Positions 1 to 6,000 of a stretch of DNA of 34,686 nt are shown one piece after another. A program made the position numbers and the translations under genes. The notes below the pieces were generated by a model. It worked only from the letters and a program-made list of their open reading frames with translations, had not been told where the DNA came from and did not search any database. Source of the DNA: a virus. The stretch is from positions 1 to 34,686 of IMG/VR virus record IMGVR_UViG_3300010370_000117, one strand, 5' to 3'. Numbering within the stretch: position 1 is the stretch's first letter; every line of letters begins with the position of its first letter.

Positions 1-1
1 C

Positions 2-244
2 AACTGCTCCGATGTGTTTCTGCACGGCAATCTGATTGCTCGCATCGGTGAAACTTGGATTGAATTGTTTGATGGTGGTTGGCAGACTGTCACCACGAAA
101 TCACGTCTCAACGCTATTCTTGAAGCAAACGGATGTGGCGGTGAGCGTGTATTTCAAAAGCAAGGCAAGTGGTTTGTCACTATCAACAACGGTCGCGATA
201 ATTTCGCCACTGTGCCCTTCTTCTCTGGTATGCGCCTTAACTGA
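2..244 (+). CDS. Hypothetical cyanophage-type protein, 5' end cut
   Basis: The frame is open from the first complete codon of the window (Asn-Cys-Ser-Asp-Val) to a TGA at 242-244, so the true start is probably upstream. A GTG at 14 is the first in-window candidate, but no ribosome binding site precedes it. The visible 80 residues are soluble and mixed alpha/beta, with a TTKSRLNAIL segment followed by QKQGKWFVT and a final FFSGMRLN. That combination recalls small uncharacterised proteins common in T4-like cyanophages; this is recognition from memory, not a search. Function unknown. It is the first of a run of very short + strand genes. Confidence 0.6.
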   Translation, partial: NCSDVFLHGNLIARIGETWIELFDGGWQTVTTKSRLNAILEANGCGGERVFQKQGKWFVTINNGRDNFATVPFFSGMRLN

Positions 245-283
245 ATCTCTACACTCTCAGTTCACACTTACCTAACCAAACAA

Positions 284-415
284 ATGCGCACCTGCATCCG
301 TTACTTCGCTCCCTATTCTCAACAATGGCGTGAGCAATGGTTTCCTACCATCACTGAAGCAGAATCGATGGTAGAGTTCTACAAATCCTGTGGGTCTCCT
401 GCTTATATTCTCTGA
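284..415 (+). CDS. Micro-protein, 43 residues, unknown function
   Basis: ATG at 284 opens a 43-codon frame (begins MRTCIRYFAPYSQQW, ends SCGSPAYIL) closed by TGA at 413-415. The support is context: the stop shares bases with the ATG of the next micro-gene (TGATG at 413-417), and the gap to the previous stop is only 39 bases. The product is aromatic-rich with two cysteines and no membrane segment. No family recognised. Such overlapping micro-genes are typical of accessory regions in cyanomyoviruses. Confidence 0.45.
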   Translation: MRTCIRYFAPYSQQWREQWFPTITEAESMVEFYKSCGSPAYIL

Positions 416-567
416 TGGCAAAACGTCTCACATTCAAATCACCAAATCCCATGAATCTCTTCACTCTCCTGCTCATCTTGCTCTGCATCATTTCCCCTCA
501 GGCACGTTATACTGTCGGCAGTGCATTTATCTTCGTTGGTAACACTCTTCAAGGTGAAATCAAATGA
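415..567 (+). CDS. Small single-span membrane protein
   Basis: This 50-codon frame starts at an ATG overlapping the previous stop and ends at TGA 565-567. Residues 13-26 (MNLFTLLLILLCII) form a hydrophobic segment long enough to span a membrane, followed by SPQARYTVGSAFIFVG. An internal ATG at 451 (residue 13) would give a 38-residue product starting directly at the hydrophobic segment and could be the real start; neither start has a clear ribosome binding site. Small membrane peptides of this layout are frequent in T4-like cyanophages, with unknown roles. The next frame begins inside the stop (ATGA at 564-567). Confidence 0.5.
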   Translation: MAKRLTFKSPNPMNLFTLLLILLCIISPQARYTVGSAFIFVGNTLQGEIK

Positions 568-668
568 GTCGCCAACAACGCACTCTCAACATCATCCGCA
601 CTCAAAATACTCCAATCCGTGTTATACTATTCAACAACAAACCCACTAACAAAAATCACTCTAAATAA
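564..668 (+). CDS. Micro-protein, 34 residues, basic
   Basis: ATG at 564 overlaps the preceding TGA as ATGA, the classic arrangement for translational coupling. The 34-residue product (starts MSRQQRTLNIIRTQN, ends TNKNHSK) is basic and Asn-rich and matches no family I know. It ends at TAA 666-668, inside a CTAAATA motif that may be the late promoter of the next gene. Because it is so short it could be spurious; the overlap is the main argument for it. Confidence 0.35.
   Translation: MSRQQRTLNIIRTQNTPIRVILFNNKPTNKNHSK
661..667 (+). promoter_or_regulatory. CTAAATA late-promoter-like motif
   Basis: CTAAATA resembles the T4-type late -10 element TATAAATA. It ends 20 bases before the ATG at 688 and overlaps the stop codon of the gene before it. 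The same motif precedes four other genes in this window. Inference only. Confidence 0.45.
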
Positions 669-687
669 CCCATCTACAGTATAACCA

Positions 688-1314
688 ATGCCTGACCTTT
701 CTGATTCCCTCACTGATAAGATTCAACAAGAGACTTACGGTCTTTTCCCTATTCCTGTCACCAAAGTCTCACTCCCTAATCACGAACAATACAAGCAACA
801 AATCCTCACCTGGATGGCATCACAAAACATCCTAGAGAAACACGGTAGAGAGGCAATTTGCTTTAACGTATCACAAATCGGTGAAACTAATTCACTACTC
901 AATGACATCCCAGATCTCGGTCAACAACTTCTCAATGCTGCAGTCACTCATAACAACAATTCCCACAAATATAACACCAATCTCGCTATCTCTGAATCAT
1001 ACCTAGAATTACATCACGAAGGTGCAATCTACGCCCCTCACGAGCACTCTAACTGCCTCTTCAGTCTTACCTACCTCATTAACTACAATCCAGAGCAACA
1101 TGCCTTCCTTAAGTTTAGACGTAACGTAGCATCAAATCATTATCCTATCATTCAAATCGACAGCACAGAGTTATCACCTTTCAACATGACCGAAGCAACA
1201 TTCAATCAGTCCGAAGGTGATGTTATCATCTATCCTGCTAACATGACTCACGGTTATGATAACAACCCCTCTAACGAAAGAATCACCCTAACTGCTAACA
1301 TTGTCCCCAATTAA
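688..1314 (+). CDS. 2-oxoglutarate/Fe(II)-dependent oxygenase-like protein
   Basis: A 208-residue protein whose second half matches the putative 2OG-Fe(II) oxygenase family widespread in cyanophages (PF13759-like). Visible motifs: H118-E119-H120 in APHEHSNCLFSLTYLI on the first core strand, then GDVIIYPANMTHGYDNNPSNE with distal H188, and R198 placed to bind the 2-oxoglutarate carboxylate. The family's usual metal motif is HxD/E or HxH, then a distal His and Arg; this order and spacing are kept. The enzyme would use Fe(II), O2 and 2-oxoglutarate to hydroxylate a substrate that cannot be read from sequence. It is bounded downstream by a terminator-like hairpin (1322-1356) and upstream by CTAAATA, so it may be a single-gene transcript. 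Codon usage is C-rich like the surrounding micro-genes. Confidence 0.75.
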   Translation: MPDLSDSLTDKIQQETYGLFPIPVTKVSLPNHEQYKQQILTWMASQNILEKHGREAICFNVSQIGETNSLLNDIPDLGQQLLNAAVTHNNNSHKYNTNLAISESYLELHHEGAIYAPHEHSNCLFSLTYLINYNPEQHAFLKFRRNVASNHYPIIQIDSTELSPFNMTEATFNQSEGDVIIYPANMTHGYDNNPSNERITLTANIVPN

Positions 1315-1321
1315 TGATACT

Positions 1322-1356
1322 TTTTCCACAATTTCCGCAACCTGTGGAAAACTTTT
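1322..1356 (+). terminator. Rho-independent-type terminator
   Basis: A perfect 9-bp stem, TTTTCCACA (1322-1330) with TGTGGAAAA (1343-1351), and a 12-base loop, followed by C and TTTT. It begins 8 bases after the stop of the oxygenase-like gene. The U-run is short and the stem AT-rich, so strength is uncertain. Confidence 0.6.
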
Positions 1357-1365
1357 AAATGTTAA

Positions 1366-1373
1366 AATAAATA
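1366..1373 (+). promoter_or_regulatory. AATAAATA late-promoter-like motif
   Basis: AATAAATA fits the NATAAATA form of the T4-like late promoter. It lies just after the terminator-like hairpin and about 150 bases before the micro-gene at 1523. Region 1315-1522 holds no convincing gene, only this motif, the hairpin and the sigma70 promoter. Confidence 0.35.
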
Positions 1374-1468
1374 TAACTCAGTGAGATATGTGTGAGACTA
1401 ATCTTGATACAATCTCGATTCTTATTGCCACCTCGGACTGTAACACATCAGCACAGAGATTGCAAGAC

Positions 1469-1498
1469 TTGACAGATGCTCACTGTTGCCCCTATAAT
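1469..1498 (+). promoter_or_regulatory. Consensus sigma70 promoter (TTGACA - 18 - TATAAT)
   Basis: TTGACA at 1469-1474 and TATAAT at 1493-1498, both exact consensus hexamers with an 18-base spacer. Transcription would begin near 1505 and read into the four-gene run that starts at 1523. A host-type promoter suggests early expression by the cyanobacterial RNA polymerase before late phage factors are made. Confidence 0.8.
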
Positions 1499-1522
1499 CA
1501 CTAAGCAAACACTCACAAATCA

Positions 1523-1714
1523 ATGGGAAGGACTTACAAACGCAACGACCTGCATAACTCTCGACGCCCGAAAAGTATCAGGGAAAAGCGTCAGTTTAAT
1601 GGCAGCAAACGCCAGACCAATTATGACTACGATGCCCAAGACTTTTCCACAGGTAAGTATAACCCACCTACCCGACAGTTTGATAACCTTGCCCAGGAGG
1701 ATTACGACGCATGA
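1523..1714 (+). CDS. Small basic hypothetical protein, first gene of a coupled run
   Basis: A 63-residue protein beginning MGRTYKRNDLHNSRRPKS. It is strongly basic in the N-terminal 35 residues (many Arg/Lys) and acidic/aromatic towards the end (QFDNLAQEDYDA). It sits about 18 bases after the predicted start point of the consensus promoter. Its TGA overlaps the next ATG (1711). The MxRTYKRND opening recalls a small conserved cyanophage family of unknown function. The basic N-terminus would suit nucleic-acid binding, but that is a guess. A longer frame at 1476-1718 in another phase is rejected because it begins inside the promoter and breaks the overlap chain. Confidence 0.6.
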   Translation: MGRTYKRNDLHNSRRPKSIREKRQFNGSKRQTNYDYDAQDFSTGKYNPPTRQFDNLAQEDYDA

Positions 1715-1860
1715 ATGACACCTTTGCCCACTTTGCCAGTGACATCGAAGGCGATTGGATTGAAGACTTTCTAGCAGAACAATCCGAAGACGATTCGGAC
1801 CTCTACGATGATGCCACCATGCCCGAATTCGCTCACGATGTTAGAGGAGACTGGTCATGA
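1711..1860 (+). CDS. Acidic micro-protein, 49 residues
   Basis: ATG at 1711 overlaps the previous TGA (ATGA) and the frame ends at TGA 1858-1860, which overlaps the next ATG. The product is very acidic: segments DIEGDWIEDFLAEQSEDDSD and LYDDATMPEF, then AHDVRGDWS at the C-terminus. The motif GDW occurs twice (IEGDWIED and RGDWS). Acidic early phage micro-proteins are sometimes DNA mimics or inhibitors of host enzymes; nothing in the sequence proves this. Function unknown. Confidence 0.5.
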   Translation: MNDTFAHFASDIEGDWIEDFLAEQSEDDSDLYDDATMPEFAHDVRGDWS

Positions 1861-2024
1861 GTAAGACTATCCAACTGCAAACAAATCCCCCAGTCAATAT
1901 CAAACTATGGGAGAAGAGTAAGCGTTACTTCTGGGCATACGATTACGACGGTTGTCCTAAGAATGGTCCATTCAGTTCTTCTCAACAAGCACTCACAGAC
2001 GCTAACATCTACAGCACCAAATGA
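1857..2024 (+). CDS. Micro-protein, 55 residues
   Basis: Third gene of the coupled run: ATGA overlaps at both ends (1857-1860 and 2021-2024). The 55-residue product is basic in the middle (KLWEKSKRYFWAYDYDGCPK) and ends SSQQALTDANIYSTK. The WEKSKRYFWAYDYDG part with a final alpha-helical tail resembles a small beta-hairpin plus helix, but no family is recognised. The precise overlaps are the best evidence that it is translated. Confidence 0.5.
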   Translation: MSKTIQLQTNPPVNIKLWEKSKRYFWAYDYDGCPKNGPFSSSQQALTDANIYSTK

Positions 2025-2218
2025 CTCACATTCCTATATCATTGGAAGCACTCTTAGACTTATACGATGAGGGTCAACTTCCACCTGATGAGCAAGTCCA
2101 ACTAGCACAACAGTTGATAGACTTAGACCTCGATGATTCACTCACACAGTATCAACAATTCTGTGACTATTGCATTGCTGAGGGTATGTGCTATGATGTG
2201 CATGTAGGGAGCAGTTGA
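2021..2218 (+). CDS. Small acidic hypothetical protein, last of the coupled run
   Basis: A 65-residue protein starting MTHIPISLEALLDLYDEGQL and ending CYDVHVGSS. Residues 8-45 are predicted helical, Leu- and Asp-rich (LEALLDLYDEGQLPPDEQVQ). Two cysteines lie in FCDYCIAEG. It starts inside the previous stop codon and is followed after 7 bases by a perfect GGGGACA/TGTCCCC hairpin that may end the run. Function unknown. Confidence 0.55.
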   Translation: MTHIPISLEALLDLYDEGQLPPDEQVQLAQQLIDLDLDDSLTQYQQFCDYCIAEGMCYDVHVGSS

Positions 2219-2225
2219 TGACACT

Positions 2226-2246
2226 GGGGACAGTGTATTTGTCCCC
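2226..2246. other. Perfect hairpin GGGGACA/TGTCCCC
   Basis: A 7-bp perfect stem (2226-2232 with 2240-2246) and a 7-base loop, starting 8 bases after the stop at 2218. An alternative pairing exists: ACACT 2221-2225 with AGTGT 2232-2236. No strong U-run follows, so it may be an RNA-processing or attenuation structure rather than a terminator. Confidence 0.5.
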
Positions 2247-2253
2247 TATTTGT

Positions 2254-2273
2254 TATACCCTGGGTCGGGTATA
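2254..2273. other. Perfect hairpin TATACCC/GGGTATA
   Basis: A 7-bp perfect inverted repeat (2254-2260 with 2267-2273) around TGGGTC, eight bases after the preceding hairpin and followed by TATAAAAAAC. It could equally be a protein-binding palindrome. The two hairpins together form a compact structured element. Confidence 0.45.
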
Positions 2274-2564
2274 TAAAAAACTTCCCTATCGTTAACCTAC
2301 AACAGTATCCCAACGCCCTCGACTTATATCGAAATGAAACTGCGGGTCCCCCCTTCTGAAAAAAATTTTCCAGGATACAAAAACCCTCCCAGGGTCCACA
2401 CAACATTATCAGAGCAATTTGAATACATTGCCATAACACTCTCAGAGACGCTCAGAATCGCCTGTAAGGCAGGTCTAGAGAGGTTGATGAGAGTAACTAG
2501 GCGTAAACATGGAATTACCAAAATCTCAAAGATTATAGATAATGTTAAACTGAATAGCACAGAC

Positions 2565-2729
2565 ATGAAGAGATATGTTTTAGATGTCCAAGAGGATGAG
2601 CACACAGGCGATTGTTACATCACTTTGCCTGAAGAGTTGCTGGAAGAGACTGGATGGGTTGAGGGGACCAACTTAGAATGGTCTGAGGAAATCGATGGGT
2701 CGATTATTCTCAAAAAGGTTGAAGAGTAA
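2565..2729 (+). CDS. Small AbrB/MazE-fold-like protein
   Basis: From ATG 2565 the product is 54 residues: MKRYVLDVQEDEHTGDCYIT, then LPEELLEETGWVEGTNLEW and a C-terminal DGSIILKKVEE. The order 'beta strand - Asp/Glu turn - LPEELLEExGWxEGxxLEW - hydrophobic strand' matches the swapped-hairpin AbrB/SpoVT/MazE fold found in many small phage proteins. In that family it can bind DNA as a dimer or serve as an antitoxin; here the role is unknown. An in-phase ATG at 2334 would give 131 residues, but the added part shows no family signal, and the short form has the size usual for these proteins. No clear ribosome binding site at either start. Confidence 0.6.
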   Translation: MKRYVLDVQEDEHTGDCYITLPEELLEETGWVEGTNLEWSEEIDGSIILKKVEE

Positions 2730-2753
2730 AAAAATCGTAAAAACCGCGTTAAC

Positions 2754-3014
2754 ATGAATAACAATTATGACAGGGATGAGTCTTCGGAAACTCCCAAATT
2801 CAAAACACCAGAGGAATATACTTCATGGTGTGTAGGTAAACTTGCTGAGGCGATTACGAATCTTGCGAATCGAATTAGTAACCTTGAAGCGATTGTGCAA
2901 AAACTTCCTCCTCCTGGTGCTGACATGATTCAGTATAAGATTCCAGGGAATGAAGACTACAGTAATATCAAAGAGTTATTCGATGACATTTACTCTAGAT
3001 TAGAGTCTAAATAA
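2754..3014 (+). CDS. Small acidic, probably coiled-coil protein
   Basis: An 86-residue product, hydrophilic N-terminus (MNNNYDRDESSETPKFKTPE) then a helical stretch at about residues 22-52 with heptad-like hydrophobics (KLAEAITNLANRISNLEAIV), a Pro-rich break (KLPPPG) and a second acidic helix (IKELFDDIYSRLESK). This suggests a short coiled coil that could oligomerise. Small proteins of this style precede baseplate genes in cyanomyoviruses, but I cannot name the family. The last 40 bases of the gene form one arm of an inverted repeat that extends past the stop. Confidence 0.6.
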   Translation: MNNNYDRDESSETPKFKTPEEYTSWCVGKLAEAITNLANRISNLEAIVQKLPPPGADMIQYKIPGNEDYSNIKELFDDIYSRLESK

Positions 3015-3031
3015 TTCATCGAATAACTTTT
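2971..3031 (+). terminator. Long inverted repeat with nested hairpin and T-run
   Basis: AGTTATTCGATGA (2974-2986) is perfectly complementary to TCATCGAATAACT (3016-3028), followed by TTT; adding a G-U and two A-U pairs extends the stem to 16. The enclosed bases contain a second perfect hairpin, ACTCTA-GAT-TAGAGT (2992-3006). The structure overlaps the end of the gene at 2754 and encloses a CTAAATA motif. It could end transcription of the upstream run. Confidence 0.5.
3007..3013 (+). promoter_or_regulatory. CTAAATA late-promoter-like motif
   Basis: Located across the stop codon of the 2754 gene and 26 bases before the ATG at 3039, in the loop of the long inverted repeat. Would drive the 1212-residue structural gene and the PAAR gene. 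Confidence 0.5.
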
Positions 3032-3038
3032 CTGTATA

Positions 3039-6000
3039 ATGCCCGCGTATTTGTTAGAGACTGGTAGGAGTTATCCGAATCCGATTGATGGTCAAGGATA
3101 TAAGACTACATTCAAGCGTCCAGCATCGGGTAAGTATAGGTCTCACTCATCACAACCTGGGTTAGGCACAGGTACAGATTATCAAATTACATTTCAGGGA
3201 GCAGGTCCTGGGTCTATGCCATTAGGTGTAGACTCAATTCACTATATCGGTGACCAAGAGCCAACCTGTGTTGCGAATTGTGGTAATACTCGCAAGGCAG
3301 TTTATCGTTGGTATCGTGGGTCAAAGAGAGACCACAAATATACATCGGAGCCTGAAATCCGCAAAGTGGATATGGGTTGCGAAAATGAGGATTGGAAAAA
3401 AGCGGCATCTGGATACAATAAAGAACCTCGCAGTGGAAAGGGTGTCTTTTATGTGATGGACCGCCAGGTATCTGGGTCTGTGCCATTAAAGGTATGGTTT
3501 TCTTATTGGCCAGATAATACAGTTTTGACTGTAGGGAATGCAACCCCACCTTCTGTTGGTTGTGGAAGAAATCAATATTTGGCAGTTGAGACACTTGGAT
3601 ATGTATTTACTTCATCTGCTGCAGCACAACAGTATGGGACAACTGTAACTCCTTTATATCATTATCGCTATGGCAGTTATAGTGCTAGTAGTGGTGTTGG
3701 TATTGATGACTTCTATACAGTAGACCCATCAAAGGAAGTAAATCTGTCTGGTGGTCCGATTGCCCCTAAAAAGAGAATGAAGGGGGAATACGTCTATCAA
3801 GGTATTCTGTGTTATCTGTTTAAAAACGATGCCCCTGACGCCCCTCGTAGAAGGGTCATAGACGTTGGTAAGATTGGTCCTACTGGTCAATGCATCGATA
3901 AGTCTGGTTGGTATCAATTCAAACCTACAGGTCCATTCTCATACTTCTCCTATAGGATTAGTAGTCAGACTCCTGGTGTGATTGGATTTGGTAATCCAGA
4001 TAATGCCGCTATCATTAATGAGGCAGCAAACTTTGAATGGTTGTATGGACTGAATGGTAGCATTAAAGGTGCAGTGCCACGTTACTTGGGATTTGAGGAT
4101 TCTTATGATTCTCAGTTTCTCTATTATCTGTATGATACTTCATATCCTTGGAATGGTCCTATCTTTGGTATTCAATACAAACTGAATGATATTCCCTGTT
4201 GTCCGAATGCTACATGTCCCAATCCTTCTGGGTCTGGAGCAGCTGTGCCATGTTGTATTCCCAACTATGCCCACTATTCTCACTTCTATCAGATTCGTCA
4301 AGACTCTTGGGAGACCACTAGGACCAGGATAACGATGAGTGATGTGTCTACTCAGGGTGTGAATGAGTCGTTTGTGACCATTGACACTGATAGTCCACGC
4401 ATTCTGTTTAGGTATCTCACCCGCAATGGAGACTTTAACAAGGGAGAAACCATCAATGGATGGGATATTGCCAAGGTTCTCTACTATGGTGATGAGTTAA
4501 AGTGCGGCACAATGGACCTCACAGGCACTGGTGGGGAGTTTACTTACCTGCAACAGTTTACTTCTACGGATGGTGGCACCATTGAAGTGCTGGCAGGATA
4601 CGGAATTGGCGATAAAGCAGCGTTTGCTGGTGTGTATGAGTTTCCAAAGAAGATTTCATACTACAAAGTTGAGATTGATCCACAGCATTTAATCCCATCT
4701 CGCACACTAGACACCGCAAAAGCAGAGGCAGTGGTCAATAGCAACGGTGCAATTGTGCATGTCAACGTGATTAATGGTGGTCGTGGGTATAAAAATCCCA
4801 AAGTTACTGCAATTTCTCCCCGTGTTATTGATAGTTGGTCTGCAACTGACCTTGCAAAAACGCAAGAAGGTGCATTGAGTGGTGCAAAAGACGCTTTTAA
4901 TGCACTTCCTACCCCAGAAGTTGATGGTTCAATGGAGCATTCTATCCGTGATGCCGTAAAAGTGCAGGGTATTCACGATAAGAGAATCAAATTTCCTAAG
5001 GATAAAGACGGAGACCAGTTTGAAATCCGCCCAGCAAAGCTAGAAGTTGCTGAATTGAATGAAGAAGGCGTGATTATGTCCATTCGTGTTGTCGATGGGG
5101 GCGCAGGTTATCGCCAAGATGAGATGCCAACTGTGTTTATTACAGACCCAGACAACTTTGAATACAAAGGAGAGGACCCTGGTGACATGTCACAGCAGTC
5201 ATCTAACCTCCAAGGTATGTTTAAAAATATTGAAGGTAGTGCTGCCAACAGTATGAAGAATATTGTGCAGCAAGCATTTGATGTGATTCAGGGTAATATT
5301 GGAGGTCAGGTCTCTGTGCCAGACAGTTATATCCGCATGGCAGACATTGGTGATGACAAAACTAGATTCTGTCAGAATCTTCCATCGACATGTATCAACA
5401 TTGATGGGTATACTGGTGGAGTTATTTCGTCATTACCAGACCAAGAGAACTTCAAGTATCTCTTTACAAATAGTGGATTTGCAGAATTCAACCGAAAGGT
5501 AATGGGTGAAGTGTATGATGGTGTGATTAAACACGATGAATACTCTGAAACTTCAACTAAAGGACTGTATGGACCTTGGGGTGGTGATAAATGTTTTGAT
5601 ATGGCACAACCTAGACTGTATAATGTCCAACGTTGGTTTGATGTGCCATGTGCATATCTTGATATTGGTTCCGATGGTAAGCAAAAAGCATTTGGATTCA
5701 TGCCTTTCAAGTATTGTGCATCGAAAGAAATGGAAGCATCCTTTACAGTTTCTTTAGAATTTGAAGGAAGCACTACTGGCACCCAGGGTGCAGCATTCAT
5801 GAATTATCTCGACACCTTCACCAAACCTAAATTAACCGAAAAGAGAAAGGTTAGTGGTGGTTATAGGACATGGAGTTGTGTCCAGGGTAGTATTAAGGGG
5901 AGATGCTATAGAGACCCAGGCGATAGGAATGATATTATATTCGTGCCAGTTGGTCTTGATGAGAATACTTACGACTACAATCGCAATGGATTTACCGAAT

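Larger units (their letters stand above)
2219..2564 (+). other. Gene-poor gap with hairpins
   Basis: About 345 bases without a convincing gene, unusual in such a packed region. It holds two perfect hairpins in its first 60 bases, an A7T4 tract near 2360, and a repeated GGGTCC. An open frame from 2334 runs in phase into the gene at 2565, so part of this stretch could encode an N-terminal extension. I see no tRNA clover-leaf and no clear promoter here. Confidence 0.45.

Noticed and set aside
1476-1718. An 80-codon open frame overlapping the gene at 1523
   Set aside because: It starts within the promoter spacer, has no ribosome binding site, and lacks the ATGA link to 1711 that the 1523 frame has.
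2480-2530. Possible tRNA-like element around GCCTGTAAGGC
   Set aside because: No T-arm or anticodon stem can be folded at proper distances.
2334-2564. N-terminal extension of the AbrB-like gene
   Set aside because: In phase and open, but the added residues show no family signal, and the 54-residue form matches the usual size. Kept only as an alternative.
2324-2605. Minus-strand open frame in the gap
   Set aside because: All other genes are on the + strand, no ribosome binding site is seen, and it overlaps the AbrB-like gene's start.
3035-3040. TATAAT immediately before the 3039 gene as a sigma70 -10 box
   Set aside because: It overlaps the start codon, so transcription would begin inside the gene; no -35 at the right distance.
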